Below, piece after piece: positions 1 to 6,267 of a stretch of 6,295 bases of DNA (its first letter is position 1; every line of letters begins with the position of its first letter). Source of the stretch: an uncultured Pirellulales bacterium (GTDB lineage Bacteria; Planctomycetota; Planctomycetia; Pirellulales; Lacipirellulaceae); assembly GCA_947258835.1 (NCBI GenBank), contig CAMYJY010000125.1, positions 1-6,295 on the forward strand. The letters are read 5' to 3'. The notes beneath the pieces were generated by a model. The model had not been told where the DNA came from and made no database searches. It saw only the letters and a list, made by a program, of their open reading frames with translations. Position numbers and translations under genes: made by a program.

Positions 1-32
1 GCGGGAATCTAGACCACCCGTGCTGCTACTGG

Positions 33-52
33 ATTCCCGCCTGCGCGGGAAT
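33..52. repeat. REP/dRS3-like short palindrome
   Basis: The sequence ATTCCC, 8 bases, GGGAAT forms a perfect inverted repeat. The complementarity extends inward to ATTCCCGC and GCGGGAAT around a 4-base loop. The same layout is known from the dRS3 elements of Neisseria and from many dispersed palindromes in other bacteria. Bases 1-8 (GCGGGAAT) are identical to the right arm, so another copy is probably cut by the window edge. The palindrome and layout are seen directly; membership of a dispersed family is inferred. Confidence 0.7.
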
Positions 53-138
53 GACGTGAACAGCCCGCGCGGGAATGACGTGAACAGCCCGCGCGGGAAT
101 GACGTGAACAGCTCGCACGGGAATGACGATGACGTGGA
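43..138. repeat. 24-bp tandem repeat, about 3.5 units
   Basis: Units start at 43, 67, 91 and 115 with an exact 24-base period. The first two are identical. The third differs by one base near its end. The fourth keeps only its first 14 bases, with one change, before diverging. Each unit begins with GCGCGGGAATGACG, which is the right arm of the palindrome at 33-52, so the array looks like stepwise duplication of half of that element. There are no unique spacers, so it is not a CRISPR array. Any open frame across it is the repeat translated, not a gene. Confidence 0.85.
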
Positions 139-200
139 CGACCTGGATTTTCTGCTCGATTCCCCTCCCTGCAGTCTGGGATCCCCCCTTTTCCGTCGAA

Positions 201-229
201 TTGCTGTCCGCCGGAGCGGCAACTAGGAT
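201..229 (+). promoter_or_regulatory. possible sigma70-type promoter for the efflux pair
   Basis: TTGCTG (201-206) and TAGGAT (224-229) are separated by 17 bases and lie about 50 bases before the GTG at 282. The match is partial, three of six at -35 and four of six at -10. The spacer contains a dyad, with TCCG and CGGA flanking base 211 and outer TTGC (201-204) and GCAA (219-222), which could be an operator. The rest of 139-281 shows nothing else I can name. Purely a pattern-based guess. Confidence 0.25.
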
Positions 230-281
230 AGTAGCTAGTGGGACGTTGCACTCCTTTCCCATCCATGTAGGCTGAGAAACC

Positions 282-497
282 GTGTTTGATAGGACGCCAG
301 CAGAGCTGATCATATATTCGATCTATTTCGCGCCGTTTTTCTTCACCGTACTGTTTGGTTTCCTCTCGGCGTATGGAACGATGAAGCTTTTGCAAGCCAC
401 TGGCTGGATCTGCCACTTCTGGCACCCCGGTTTGGTATTCCTTTCATTTTGGGTCCTGTTGACATCCTTGCTCGGCCTGACCATTTTGCCGCCGTAG
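282..497 (+). CDS. DUF1656 family small membrane protein (AaeX-like)
   Basis: This 71-residue protein has two hydrophobic segments, at about residues 8-30 and 47-68. It resembles E. coli AaeX in length and layout: an APFFF stretch in the first segment, then a TG pair, and WHPG (47-50) at the entry to the second, where AaeX has WHPAL. DUF1656 proteins are inner-membrane partners of tripartite aromatic-acid efflux systems and are usually encoded next to a HlyD-type adaptor and a FUSC-family transporter; their exact role is not well established. The start is GTG at 282, with only a weak purine-rich stretch (GCTGAG) before it; the ATG at 265 is followed directly by a stop codon. The FUSC gene begins 81 bases downstream on the same strand, so co-transcription is likely. 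Family is fairly sure; substrate is unknown. Confidence 0.8.
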   Translation: MFDRTPAELIIYSIYFAPFFFTVLFGFLSAYGTMKLLQATGWICHFWHPGLVFLSFWVLLTSLLGLTILPP

Positions 498-578
498 CCA
501 AGAGGAACGGTCAACATTTGCCTGGAAGAACTTGCTGTGTACCGAAGACCGCCTGGAATACCGTTTGGAAGTTAAACG

Positions 579-2306
579 ATGCCCTATTCTGCCAGAACGA
601 ACGCGCGTTCCAATGCGAGCGAGACGATTGTAGGCTTGCAACAAGCTTTCAAGCTCGCCCTGAGCCTTACGCTCTTTTACGGGTTTGCGCTGTGGACGAA
701 CTGGGATGTCCCCAAGTACGGCGCGCTGGCAATTGTAATCGTCAGCCTCGGCACCATTGGAGCATCCATCGAACAGGGAATGATGCGGGTGGTCGGAACG
801 ACTTGCGGCGTTGTCGCTGGAGTTTTCTATATCGCTCTCTTCAGTCATGACCGGATCGCCATGTTGCTGGCCCTTTCGATCCACATCGCCGTGATCGGCT
901 ACTTCATGCAGTCCAGTCGATATCCGTACGCTTGGTACGTCGCGGCATTTGTCCCCTTAACTGTCTGGGGAGACAACTACCCACAATTCGAATCCGCATT
1001 TTACTTTGGCACCTTCCGTTGGCTGGAAACAACCGTCGGTGTACTCATCTGGACGATGGTCGACTTGGTGCTCTGGCCACGGCATGCTGGAGATCAATTG
1101 GGTCCGCTAGGACAAAGTTACATTTCTTCAGTGCGCAAACTAATCGAGTCCTGTCGTGAGCAATCCGTGGAGCACGCGGACAGCACCGCAGCGCAGCAAG
1201 CGAGTGTTTCCGACGCCATCTCGCAACTGGCAACCACGCTTAAAAGTGCCTACGTCGACACTCCCGCGGTGAACTCTCAGCAGCACGCCTGGGAACTGTG
1301 GATGGAAAATGCCCGCGTCTTCGCCAGTGCCTTAGGCCAATTGGGCGAGAGCATCGCCCGCCTCAACGAGCTCGAGCAGCTTACCAGCAGTGGCGGTAGT
1401 TGCCCCCCCGCAAACCGAGGGGAGCCACGCAGTGCAACCCGACGACACCACCATGCATTTTCGAAATTTGCCGCAAAATGCCAAAAATTGGTGTCACAAC
1501 CGGAAACAGAATTAGACAGATGGGATCGCAGGTTGGAGCGCATCGGAGTTCTCTGGACGCTACCGTCCCAGGCGGACGATCCTTCAGACGACGATGCTCT
1601 CGTGGAACACGGCACCATTGAATTAAACGACTCCGAAATTGCAAAATTGAACGATTCAGCAAGAGCCCTGGTGCGTCGCTATCTGCAGCAGTTGCAACGT
1701 TGTGAACAAGCAAGCTGTAATTTATTACGCGTGACACGGGTGCTTGTTGGCTTGGACTCCGCAGAGCAGCTGCCCTCCTCAAGCGGGCAGCAACAAGAAG
1801 AACGGCCTGCCACTACGGGCTCGGCACAGTGGATACGAGCCCTTCTGCCGCCAACGGCCTTGATGGCCACCTGTTTTTTTTGGATCTTTTGGAATCCCCC
1901 CACAGGCGCGACAACACCCATGTTGGCAGGTATCCTTGCGCTCGTTGTCTTGCGCACCTCAGTGAACCCCATCGCCGCTTGGATGGCGCTGCTCTGCAGT
2001 GCTTTACTGGTGGTGACACCGATCTACTGGCTGGTCATGCCGGGCCTCAGCAGAGCCTCCGAGTTGTTGGCTCTTATATTTCTCTATGCGTTCTTCTTTC
2101 GTTACCTGGGCGGCCGCTGGCCAGTACTGAAATCGTGCCCGATCATCATGTTCGTCGTCATGACGGGAATCAGCAATCAGCAGCAGTATTCCTTTCAAGT
2201 GCCGGTGGACGGCGCATTGATGGTGTTGCTCGCTGGTACCATCCTCACTGCCGTCTACTATCTCTGTGCTCCACTGGTCCCCCATCCGTCGACCAAGCCG
2301 GCCTGA
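579..2306 (+). CDS. FUSC/AaeB-like aromatic acid efflux membrane protein
   Basis: This 575-residue protein has the split layout of the FUSC/ArAE family (fusaric acid resistance, AaeB). About six hydrophobic segments lie in residues 22-166. A long polar, largely helical cytoplasmic stretch of about 250 residues follows, then about five or six more segments in residues 419-563. The stretch EQGMMRVVGTTCGVVAGV (65-82) matches the conserved glycine-rich Arg-containing segment between early helices. Family members export aromatic carboxylic acids or related toxic organic acids; the substrate here cannot be read from sequence. It is somewhat shorter than E. coli AaeB. The ATG at 579 is supported by GGAAG at 567-571, seven bases upstream. 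It follows the DUF1656 gene, but no HlyD adaptor lies between or after them. Residues 271-292, rich in Pro, Arg and His, look foreign in the cytoplasmic region. A run of eight T at 1874-1881 keeps the frame intact. No clear terminator follows. Confidence 0.88.
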   Translation: MPYSARTNARSNASETIVGLQQAFKLALSLTLFYGFALWTNWDVPKYGALAIVIVSLGTIGASIEQGMMRVVGTTCGVVAGVFYIALFSHDRIAMLLALSIHIAVIGYFMQSSRYPYAWYVAAFVPLTVWGDNYPQFESAFYFGTFRWLETTVGVLIWTMVDLVLWPRHAGDQLGPLGQSYISSVRKLIESCREQSVEHADSTAAQQASVSDAISQLATTLKSAYVDTPAVNSQQHAWELWMENARVFASALGQLGESIARLNELEQLTSSGGSCPPANRGEPRSATRRHHHAFSKFAAKCQKLVSQPETELDRWDRRLERIGVLWTLPSQADDPSDDDALVEHGTIELNDSEIAKLNDSARALVRRYLQQLQRCEQASCNLLRVTRVLVGLDSAEQLPSSSGQQQEERPATTGSAQWIRALLPPTALMATCFFWIFWNPPTGATTPMLAGILALVVLRTSVNPIAAWMALLCSALLVVTPIYWLVMPGLSRASELLALIFLYAFFFRYLGGRWPVLKSCPIIMFVVMTGISNQQQYSFQVPVDGALMVLLAGTILTAVYYLCAPLVPHPSTKPA

Positions 2307-2361
2307 TCCATCAGATTCCCGTGTCTAATTGTTGTTTAATTATTTGTTTGTAATGCCGCAC

Positions 2362-2391
2362 TTGTAGCTCGGCCGCCGACGGGCCTACAAT
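2362..2391 (+). promoter_or_regulatory. possible promoter with dyad, upstream of TPR-GT9 gene
   Basis: TACAAT (2386-2391) matches the sigma70 -10 consensus at five of six positions. TTGTAG (2362-2367) lies 18 bases upstream as a weak -35. Transcription would start near 2398, giving a leader of about 56 bases before the ATG at 2454. The two boxes are also complementary (TTGTAG with CTACAA, plus GGCC with GGCC inside), so the segment can form a hairpin. No T-run follows it, so it is not an intrinsic terminator for the FUSC gene. The preceding 2325-2352 is notably AT-rich for this region. Confidence 0.4.
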
Positions 2392-2453
2392 GTGCAAAAC
2401 CGCAGCGATCCAAGGATGAGGATGATTCACACCGAACGCATTCTCGACATACC

Positions 2454-3611
2454 ATGACCAACAGGCGTGTCTCCCGCAGGAAAGCGATTCAGATCGCCCA
2501 GCAGGCTTGCCAGGACTACAACAACAGAAACTTCGCCGCCTCACGGCTGGCATTTCGTCGTGCCGTGAAGCTGGATCCCCACAACGCGGATATGTGGAAC
2601 GATCTCGGGGCGGCTTGTTATGAGCTGGGGCTGTATGACGAGGCGGTGCAGGCAACGCAAAAGGCCCTGCGTCTGAATCCGGATCACATTCAAGCCCACA
2701 TTTCGCGCGGAACCCTATCCCTGCGGACCAGCAACTTCCAACAGGGCTGGGAGGACTATGAATGGCTCTGCAAACGAGTTCCCGCAATCGGTAAACTGCC
2801 TGGAAATCTCCGTTGGACGGGAGGAGATCTCCAAGGCAAGGACGTGTTGATTCTGGATGAGCAGGGGTATGGAGACACCATTCAATTCATTCGTTTTGCC
2901 CCGCACGTGGCCCAACGAGGCGCTCGAGTCTTCCTGAAGGTGCGCCCCCTGCTGCGGCGACTCTGCGAGCAGAACCCCCATCTGGGCCAAGTCCTCCATG
3001 ATGGCGATACGCTGCAGTACCACGCCTGGTCACCGTTGGTGGCGCTCCCCCGCCTGTGCGAGGCGGGGCCGGGAAACTTGGGAGCCTCCCCGTACCTCCA
3101 CGCGCCGGACGGGCCCGTCCCTCAGGTGTTGCAGAATACCGCTGCGCTGCGGGTGGGGCTGATTTGGACCGGGAGCCCCGGCAATATCCGCAACCCGATC
3201 CGCTCGGTTCCCTTGCCCGAGTTGCTACCGCTGCTGCGGCTGGCCCAGGGAGGCCGGTATCGATTCTTCCACCTCCAGCATGAGTCCCACGGCCACCAGC
3301 TCGAGGCAGCCCGCGCGGGGGATCTCGTAGTCGAACTGTGCGACTGCCAAGAGGATTTCGCCGACCTGGCCCGTATGATCGCCAACTTGGACCTGGTCAT
3401 CGCCACGGATACCGCCGTGCCCCACCTCGCCGGGGCGTTGGGGATACCGGTCTGGCTCCTGGTGTCGCATGTCCCCGATTGGCGATGGCACTCGCAAGAT
3501 GGCCAGAGCCTGTGGTATCCCAGCATGCGAATATTCCGCCAACCAAGTCCAGGCGATTGGGCAAGCGTAGTGGAACGAGTGGTGGAAGAACTTGCGCGCT
3601 TCCCGCAGTGA
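2454..3611 (+). CDS. TPR protein with glycosyltransferase family 9-like domain
   Basis: This 385-residue protein has no signal peptide or membrane segment and is probably cytoplasmic. Residues 12-75 form two tetratricopeptide repeats; NADMWNDLGAACYELGLYDE and ALRLNPDHIQAH show the Gly, Ala and Pro pattern. A third, degenerate one is possible at 80-105. From about residue 128 it resembles the heptosyltransferase (GT9) fold. LDEQGYGDTIQF (134-145) corresponds to the first nucleotide-fold loop, RVGLIWTGSP (233-242) opens the second half, and TDTAVPHLAGALGIPVW (318-334) is the usual C-terminal signature, followed by VPDWRWH and the WYPSMRIFRQ tail common in TPR-GT9 proteins. GT9 enzymes move heptose-type sugars from nucleotide donors; in these TPR fusions the acceptor is generally unknown and may be a protein. 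The frame is open back to a TAA at 2337 without any ATG, GTG or TTG, so 2454 is the only sensible start, although no Shine-Dalgarno is visible. The next gene is convergent, 48 bases away, with no hairpin between. Confidence 0.88.
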   Translation: MTNRRVSRRKAIQIAQQACQDYNNRNFAASRLAFRRAVKLDPHNADMWNDLGAACYELGLYDEAVQATQKALRLNPDHIQAHISRGTLSLRTSNFQQGWEDYEWLCKRVPAIGKLPGNLRWTGGDLQGKDVLILDEQGYGDTIQFIRFAPHVAQRGARVFLKVRPLLRRLCEQNPHLGQVLHDGDTLQYHAWSPLVALPRLCEAGPGNLGASPYLHAPDGPVPQVLQNTAALRVGLIWTGSPGNIRNPIRSVPLPELLPLLRLAQGGRYRFFHLQHESHGHQLEAARAGDLVVELCDCQEDFADLARMIANLDLVIATDTAVPHLAGALGIPVWLLVSHVPDWRWHSQDGQSLWYPSMRIFRQPSPGDWASVVERVVEELARFPQ

Positions 3612-3659
3612 ACGATTTACCAGCCAACCGACTCCCGCCTCGTCACCCGCGCCTCGCAA

Positions 3660-6143
3660 CTACCGAATCACTTCCACCGGCAGTGCCTTTTGAATTGGCT
3701 GGGGCTGCTTGCGACTGCGGGCTCGGGCCACGATGTTGCCGATGCCCTGCTGGGTGATGTTGGCCTGGACAGTGAAGGTGAGCCGTTCTTGGGCACGAAT
3801 TTGGGCAATGTTGTCAAAGACCAATTCGTTGCCCACGCGTTGCGCGCGGATATTGCCGCTGCTGAGCACACTCGTCGGGTCGGGTAAAATGCCCGGGGGA
3901 AATTGCACCCGCAGCTGCACCTGATCGTCGGAGGAGGCCGAGTTATTTTTCAGCACGATTTCGTACTTACCCAGGCTGCCGGCACGAACCGGGTTGTTGG
4001 ATAAGGACAACACATCCAGCTGCAAGCCGCTGGCCTGCGAGGCACTGGGTGGCGGAACACTGGGCGGCACCACATTCCGACTGGGAGGCACGGCACTGGG
4101 AGGGACCACGTTGCCACGAGGAGGTACGGCAGGACCACCCGGCGGCACCACATCCCGGCCAGGTAAAATTTCAATGCAGTGCCGATCCGCCGTGGAAATC
4201 GTCCCGCTGGCGGTGCCCGTATTGGCAGAAACTTGAACCGTACTGCAGGCCTGCTGGCGAGGCGCCACGCACTGGCAATTCACATCCAGGCGTTTGGTGG
4301 CACCAACCTCCAAGCGCGGCAAATTCCAGACGACCGTATTGTTGGCCATGCGAAAGCCCTGTTGGGCCGGCTGGGGCAACAGGGACGGGTCGTACTCGTC
4401 AACCACCTCCAGGCTGGTCAACGGGACTTCGCCCGTGTTGCGAATGGTCAGCGTAAACTGAGCCATTTGGCCAACCTCTTGTTGCTGAGGACCAGACTTC
4501 TGCACCTCCACGCCCGGCTGCTTTTGCGGCAGCGGCTGGACGGACGTGATGCAGACGCGTTTTTGGGTTTGGGCACCTTCGGCGCAGCGGACGGTAACGT
4601 CGTGACAGAGCCGACCGGCCTGCAACACATTAAAACTGAGATAGTCTGTATAAGAACCGCCCGCTGCGATATCTCCGATGCCGGTGTTTTCAATTTCCAA
4701 GGCCCGCCCCGGATCGGCCAGGTGGCTGAGCCCTTCGTCAAAACGATCGTTCAGCACCACACGCGTCGCTGCCGCGTCCCCCGTATTGCGAATCACCACC
4801 TCAAAACGAGCCTGCTGGCCGACCTCGGTCTGCCCGGCCCCGCGAACTTCCAGCTCCAAGGTAGGACGCAACGGGATCGGTGGAGCCGGAGTGGGGGCCG
4901 GAGTGGGTGACACGGGGGGCGGCGCTGGGCGGGCCGGCGGCAAGCTGGGCGGGGGAACATTGCCCAAATCCGAGGGTGGGGGTAGATAGGGTGTCCCACC
5001 GTCCGTCCACTCAATGCTGCTCGTGCCCTGGGCCACCACCAGTCGCGGCATATCGCTGCCGCCCCAACGAGGCGGCCGGACCAGCTCCAGTTGGATCGTC
5101 GAGCGAGTGCCTGCCCCACCGGTGGGGTTCACATCGATGCTGGCCTCTCCCTGGGCATCGGTGGGCACTTCCACAAACTGCCCCGAGGCACCGGGGGCCT
5201 CGCCGCCGGCAACTTGATAGCGTACCAACCAGCCTTCGAGGGGGGTGGCGTCGGTTTGCCGGACGACGGTGGTGGTCAGCACCTGGGAACCACTGGCGGA
5301 GAGGGTGGCGGGGGGAAAAGTCCAGCGGACGTCGACCCAATAAATCGTGGCCGTAGCGCGACGGCCGGACCAAGCCACCACCTCGGGGGCCACCGCCGTA
5401 ATGTGGCTGGTGCCCTCCACCGGGGACGTGATCGTGGCCCAGGCCTCACCGGGTTCGACCTGCACATCATCGCTGGTATCGGCGGTACCGCGGGTAATCG
5501 TCAGCGGTACGGAAGCGGAATAGCCCACTGCGTACTGGTTGTCAATCTTCTTGGGTTTGTTCCAGGGCAGCAGCGGGCGACGGCACCAGCCACGTCCTCC
5601 CAGTTCGACAAACTCCCCCGCGGTATCGCGGGCAAGCAACCAATCGGTTTTGGTATCGGTCAGCAAAAAGTTTTCCGCCGTACACAGCCCGGCCTTGAGA
5701 ATCACCTCGCTGCCCACCGGCGCCAGCACCCGCTGGGGACGAATCGTGAGCCGATCTTGCGGGGGCGAGGGTGCCACCGCAGCGCCAGGCACGGGGACAC
5801 CGGTAGCCGGGGTCGGCTGGGGGAAAACAGGATCGGTAAAGACAGGTGGGGCGACGGTACGATTGTTCCCCGGGGCCACCGGGGGCACTTGATTGCGTGG
5901 CCAAATAAAAACGCGTTCGCCCGTGGGATCAATGCGAGGCACGCGAAGTCGGGCGCACCCTCCCGCGACCGGTAGGAACAGACTGAGCACGGCCAAGGGC
6001 CACAGCCACCACAGCAATCCACCAGCTGCGCGATCCGCTCCCGCTGCTGGCTCGCCAGACAGCCGCACCGCGGTCCCACGCCTGGCGCACCAGGGCCACA
6101 ACACGGCGGGCAGCCAGGTCAGTGGTCGTGGTATGCGGAACAT
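3660..6143 (-). CDS. planctomycete-type DUF11 repeat surface lipoprotein
   Basis: This is an 827-residue protein from the ATG at 6143. A hydrophobic segment (about 43-58) ends in PVAGGC (Cys63), a lipobox-like site, so it is probably an exported lipoprotein. Right after the Cys comes LRVPRIDPTGERVFIW (66-81), which I recall from planctomycete envelope proteins. Then follow a Pro-rich spacer (84-131), a beta-rich domain (132-384; APVGSEVILKAGLC start, WVDVRWTFP middle), a Pro linker (385-426), DUF11 domains at about 427-534 and 542-658 (each with VIRNTG or TIRNTG), a VPP-repeat linker (660-699) and a third DUF11-like domain (706-827). Paired cysteines in the DUF11 domains may form disulfides. 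The role is probably structural, in the cell envelope. The start is uncertain. The frame extends to a GTG at 6266, but that adds 41 residues encoded partly by the hairpin repeats at 6182-6291. A GTG at 6068 would give a shorter signal peptide. No good Shine-Dalgarno precedes any of them. Confidence 0.9.
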   Translation of the reverse strand: MFRIPRPLTWLPAVLWPWCARRGTAVRLSGEPAAGADRAAGGLLWWLWPLAVLSLFLPVAGGCARLRVPRIDPTGERVFIWPRNQVPPVAPGNNRTVAPPVFTDPVFPQPTPATGVPVPGAAVAPSPPQDRLTIRPQRVLAPVGSEVILKAGLCTAENFLLTDTKTDWLLARDTAGEFVELGGRGWCRRPLLPWNKPKKIDNQYAVGYSASVPLTITRGTADTSDDVQVEPGEAWATITSPVEGTSHITAVAPEVVAWSGRRATATIYWVDVRWTFPPATLSASGSQVLTTTVVRQTDATPLEGWLVRYQVAGGEAPGASGQFVEVPTDAQGEASIDVNPTGGAGTRSTIQLELVRPPRWGGSDMPRLVVAQGTSSIEWTDGGTPYLPPPSDLGNVPPPSLPPARPAPPPVSPTPAPTPAPPIPLRPTLELEVRGAGQTEVGQQARFEVVIRNTGDAAATRVVLNDRFDEGLSHLADPGRALEIENTGIGDIAAGGSYTDYLSFNVLQAGRLCHDVTVRCAEGAQTQKRVCITSVQPLPQKQPGVEVQKSGPQQQEVGQMAQFTLTIRNTGEVPLTSLEVVDEYDPSLLPQPAQQGFRMANNTVVWNLPRLEVGATKRLDVNCQCVAPRQQACSTVQVSANTGTASGTISTADRHCIEILPGRDVVPPGGPAVPPRGNVVPPSAVPPSRNVVPPSVPPPSASQASGLQLDVLSLSNNPVRAGSLGKYEIVLKNNSASSDDQVQLRVQFPPGILPDPTSVLSSGNIRAQRVGNELVFDNIAQIRAQERLTFTVQANITQQGIGNIVARARSRKQPQPIQKALPVEVIR
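4047..4160 (-). repeat. coding minisatellite, VPP-rich linker
   Basis: Within the DUF11 gene this stretch encodes three imperfect units beginning DVVPPGG, NVVPPSA and NVVPPSV, 14 and then 12 residues apart. On the plus strand the DNA shows repeated GGCGGCACCAC, GGGAGGCACGGC and GGGAGGGACCAC blocks. Unit length stays a multiple of three, so gain or loss of units would lengthen or shorten the linker between the second and third DUF11 domains without breaking the frame. Confidence 0.7.
4866..4991 (-). other. Pro-rich interdomain linker, low complexity
   Basis: This codes for about 42 residues dominated by Pro, with Ala, Ser and Thr (PYLPPPSDLGNVPPP start, then PTPAPTPAPP). It separates the beta-rich domain from the first DUF11 domain of the surface protein. 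Such extended linkers are usual spacers in exported multidomain proteins. It is less regularly repeated in DNA than the linker at 4047-4160. Confidence 0.7.
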
Positions 6144-6181
6144 GTTACTTGCCAACAGGAAATACAGAAGAACAACGGGTA

Positions 6182-6208
6182 GCCCAGGTAGGCTGCGCCA
6201 ACCTGGGC
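6182..6208. repeat. hairpin repeat, copy A
   Basis: A 27-base inverted repeat: GCCCAGGT (6182-6189), A, GGC, loop TGC, GCC, A, ACCTGGGC (6201-6208). The outer eight bases and inner three bases pair perfectly, and the only mismatch is one A opposite A. It shares its core with the copy at 6266-6291, in the same orientation. It lies 39 bases before the ATG at 6143 on the minus strand, so in a transcript of the DUF11 gene it would form a stable stem in the leader. Confidence 0.8.
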
Positions 6209-6220
6209 GGCGCAGCCGCC
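6206..6220. repeat. GC hairpin adjoining copy A
   Basis: GGCGGC (6206-6211), loop GCA, GCCGCC (6215-6220) is a perfect six-base stem that overlaps the end of copy A by three bases. The two stems would therefore compete or stack. Confidence 0.65.
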
Positions 6221-6252
6221 AGAGGTTTTTTCGAAATGCAGTACGAACCTCT
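6221..6252. repeat. inverted repeat AGAGGTT/AACCTCT
   Basis: AGAGGTT (6221-6227) and AACCTCT (6246-6252) are perfect seven-base complements around an 18-base interior that contains T4 and TTCGAA (6230-6235). It begins at the base after the GC hairpin ends. The long interior makes it the weakest hairpin of the group; it could equally be a protein-binding dyad. Confidence 0.5.
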
Positions 6253-6267
6253 TGTGACTGCGTCACA
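6253..6267. repeat. inverted repeat TGTGAC/GTCACA
   Basis: TGTGAC (6253-6258), loop TGC, GTCACA (6262-6267) is a perfect six-base stem starting at the base after the previous repeat ends. It resembles a CRP-type half-site pair, but the spacing between TGTGA and TCACA is five bases rather than six. Confidence 0.6.

Noticed and set aside
43..138. CRISPR array
   Set aside because: Units abut directly with no unique spacers, and there are no cas genes.
267..281. Third, degenerate copy of the twin-hairpin core (GTAGGCTG...AACC) before the DUF1656 start
   Set aside because: Only the first eight bases and the last few match, the inner GCC is lost, and the flanks are not complementary, so chance is a sufficient explanation.
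9..425. Minus-strand open frame of 138 codons with repeated HSRAG peptides
   Set aside because: The repeated peptide is the 24-bp DNA repeat translated, and the rest runs antisense through the DUF1656 gene; it has no family resemblance.
1874..1881. Run of eight T in the FUSC gene as a phase-variation or frameshift site
   Set aside because: The frame is intact and encodes Cys-Phe-Phe-Trp in a normal membrane helix; nothing else points to programmed slippage.
3612..3659. Bidirectional terminator between the convergent TPR-GT9 and DUF11 genes
   Set aside because: The 48 bases contain no stem of useful length and no T-run on either strand.
5091..5975. Long plus-strand open frame (294 codons), and another at 4179-4910
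   Set aside because: Both lie antisense to the DUF11 gene in high-G+C sequence where stops are rare. Their products are low-complexity Gly/Arg-rich with no recognisable domain.
6206..6231. Plus-strand intrinsic terminator (GC stem followed by T6)
   Set aside because: The T-run starts five bases after the stem, and no plus-strand gene ends before it; the only nearby gene is transcribed the other way.
6253..6267. CRP/FNR-family binding site (TGTGA...TCACA)
   Set aside because: The half-sites are separated by five bases, not the six CRP needs, and the dyad is explained as one link of the hairpin chain.
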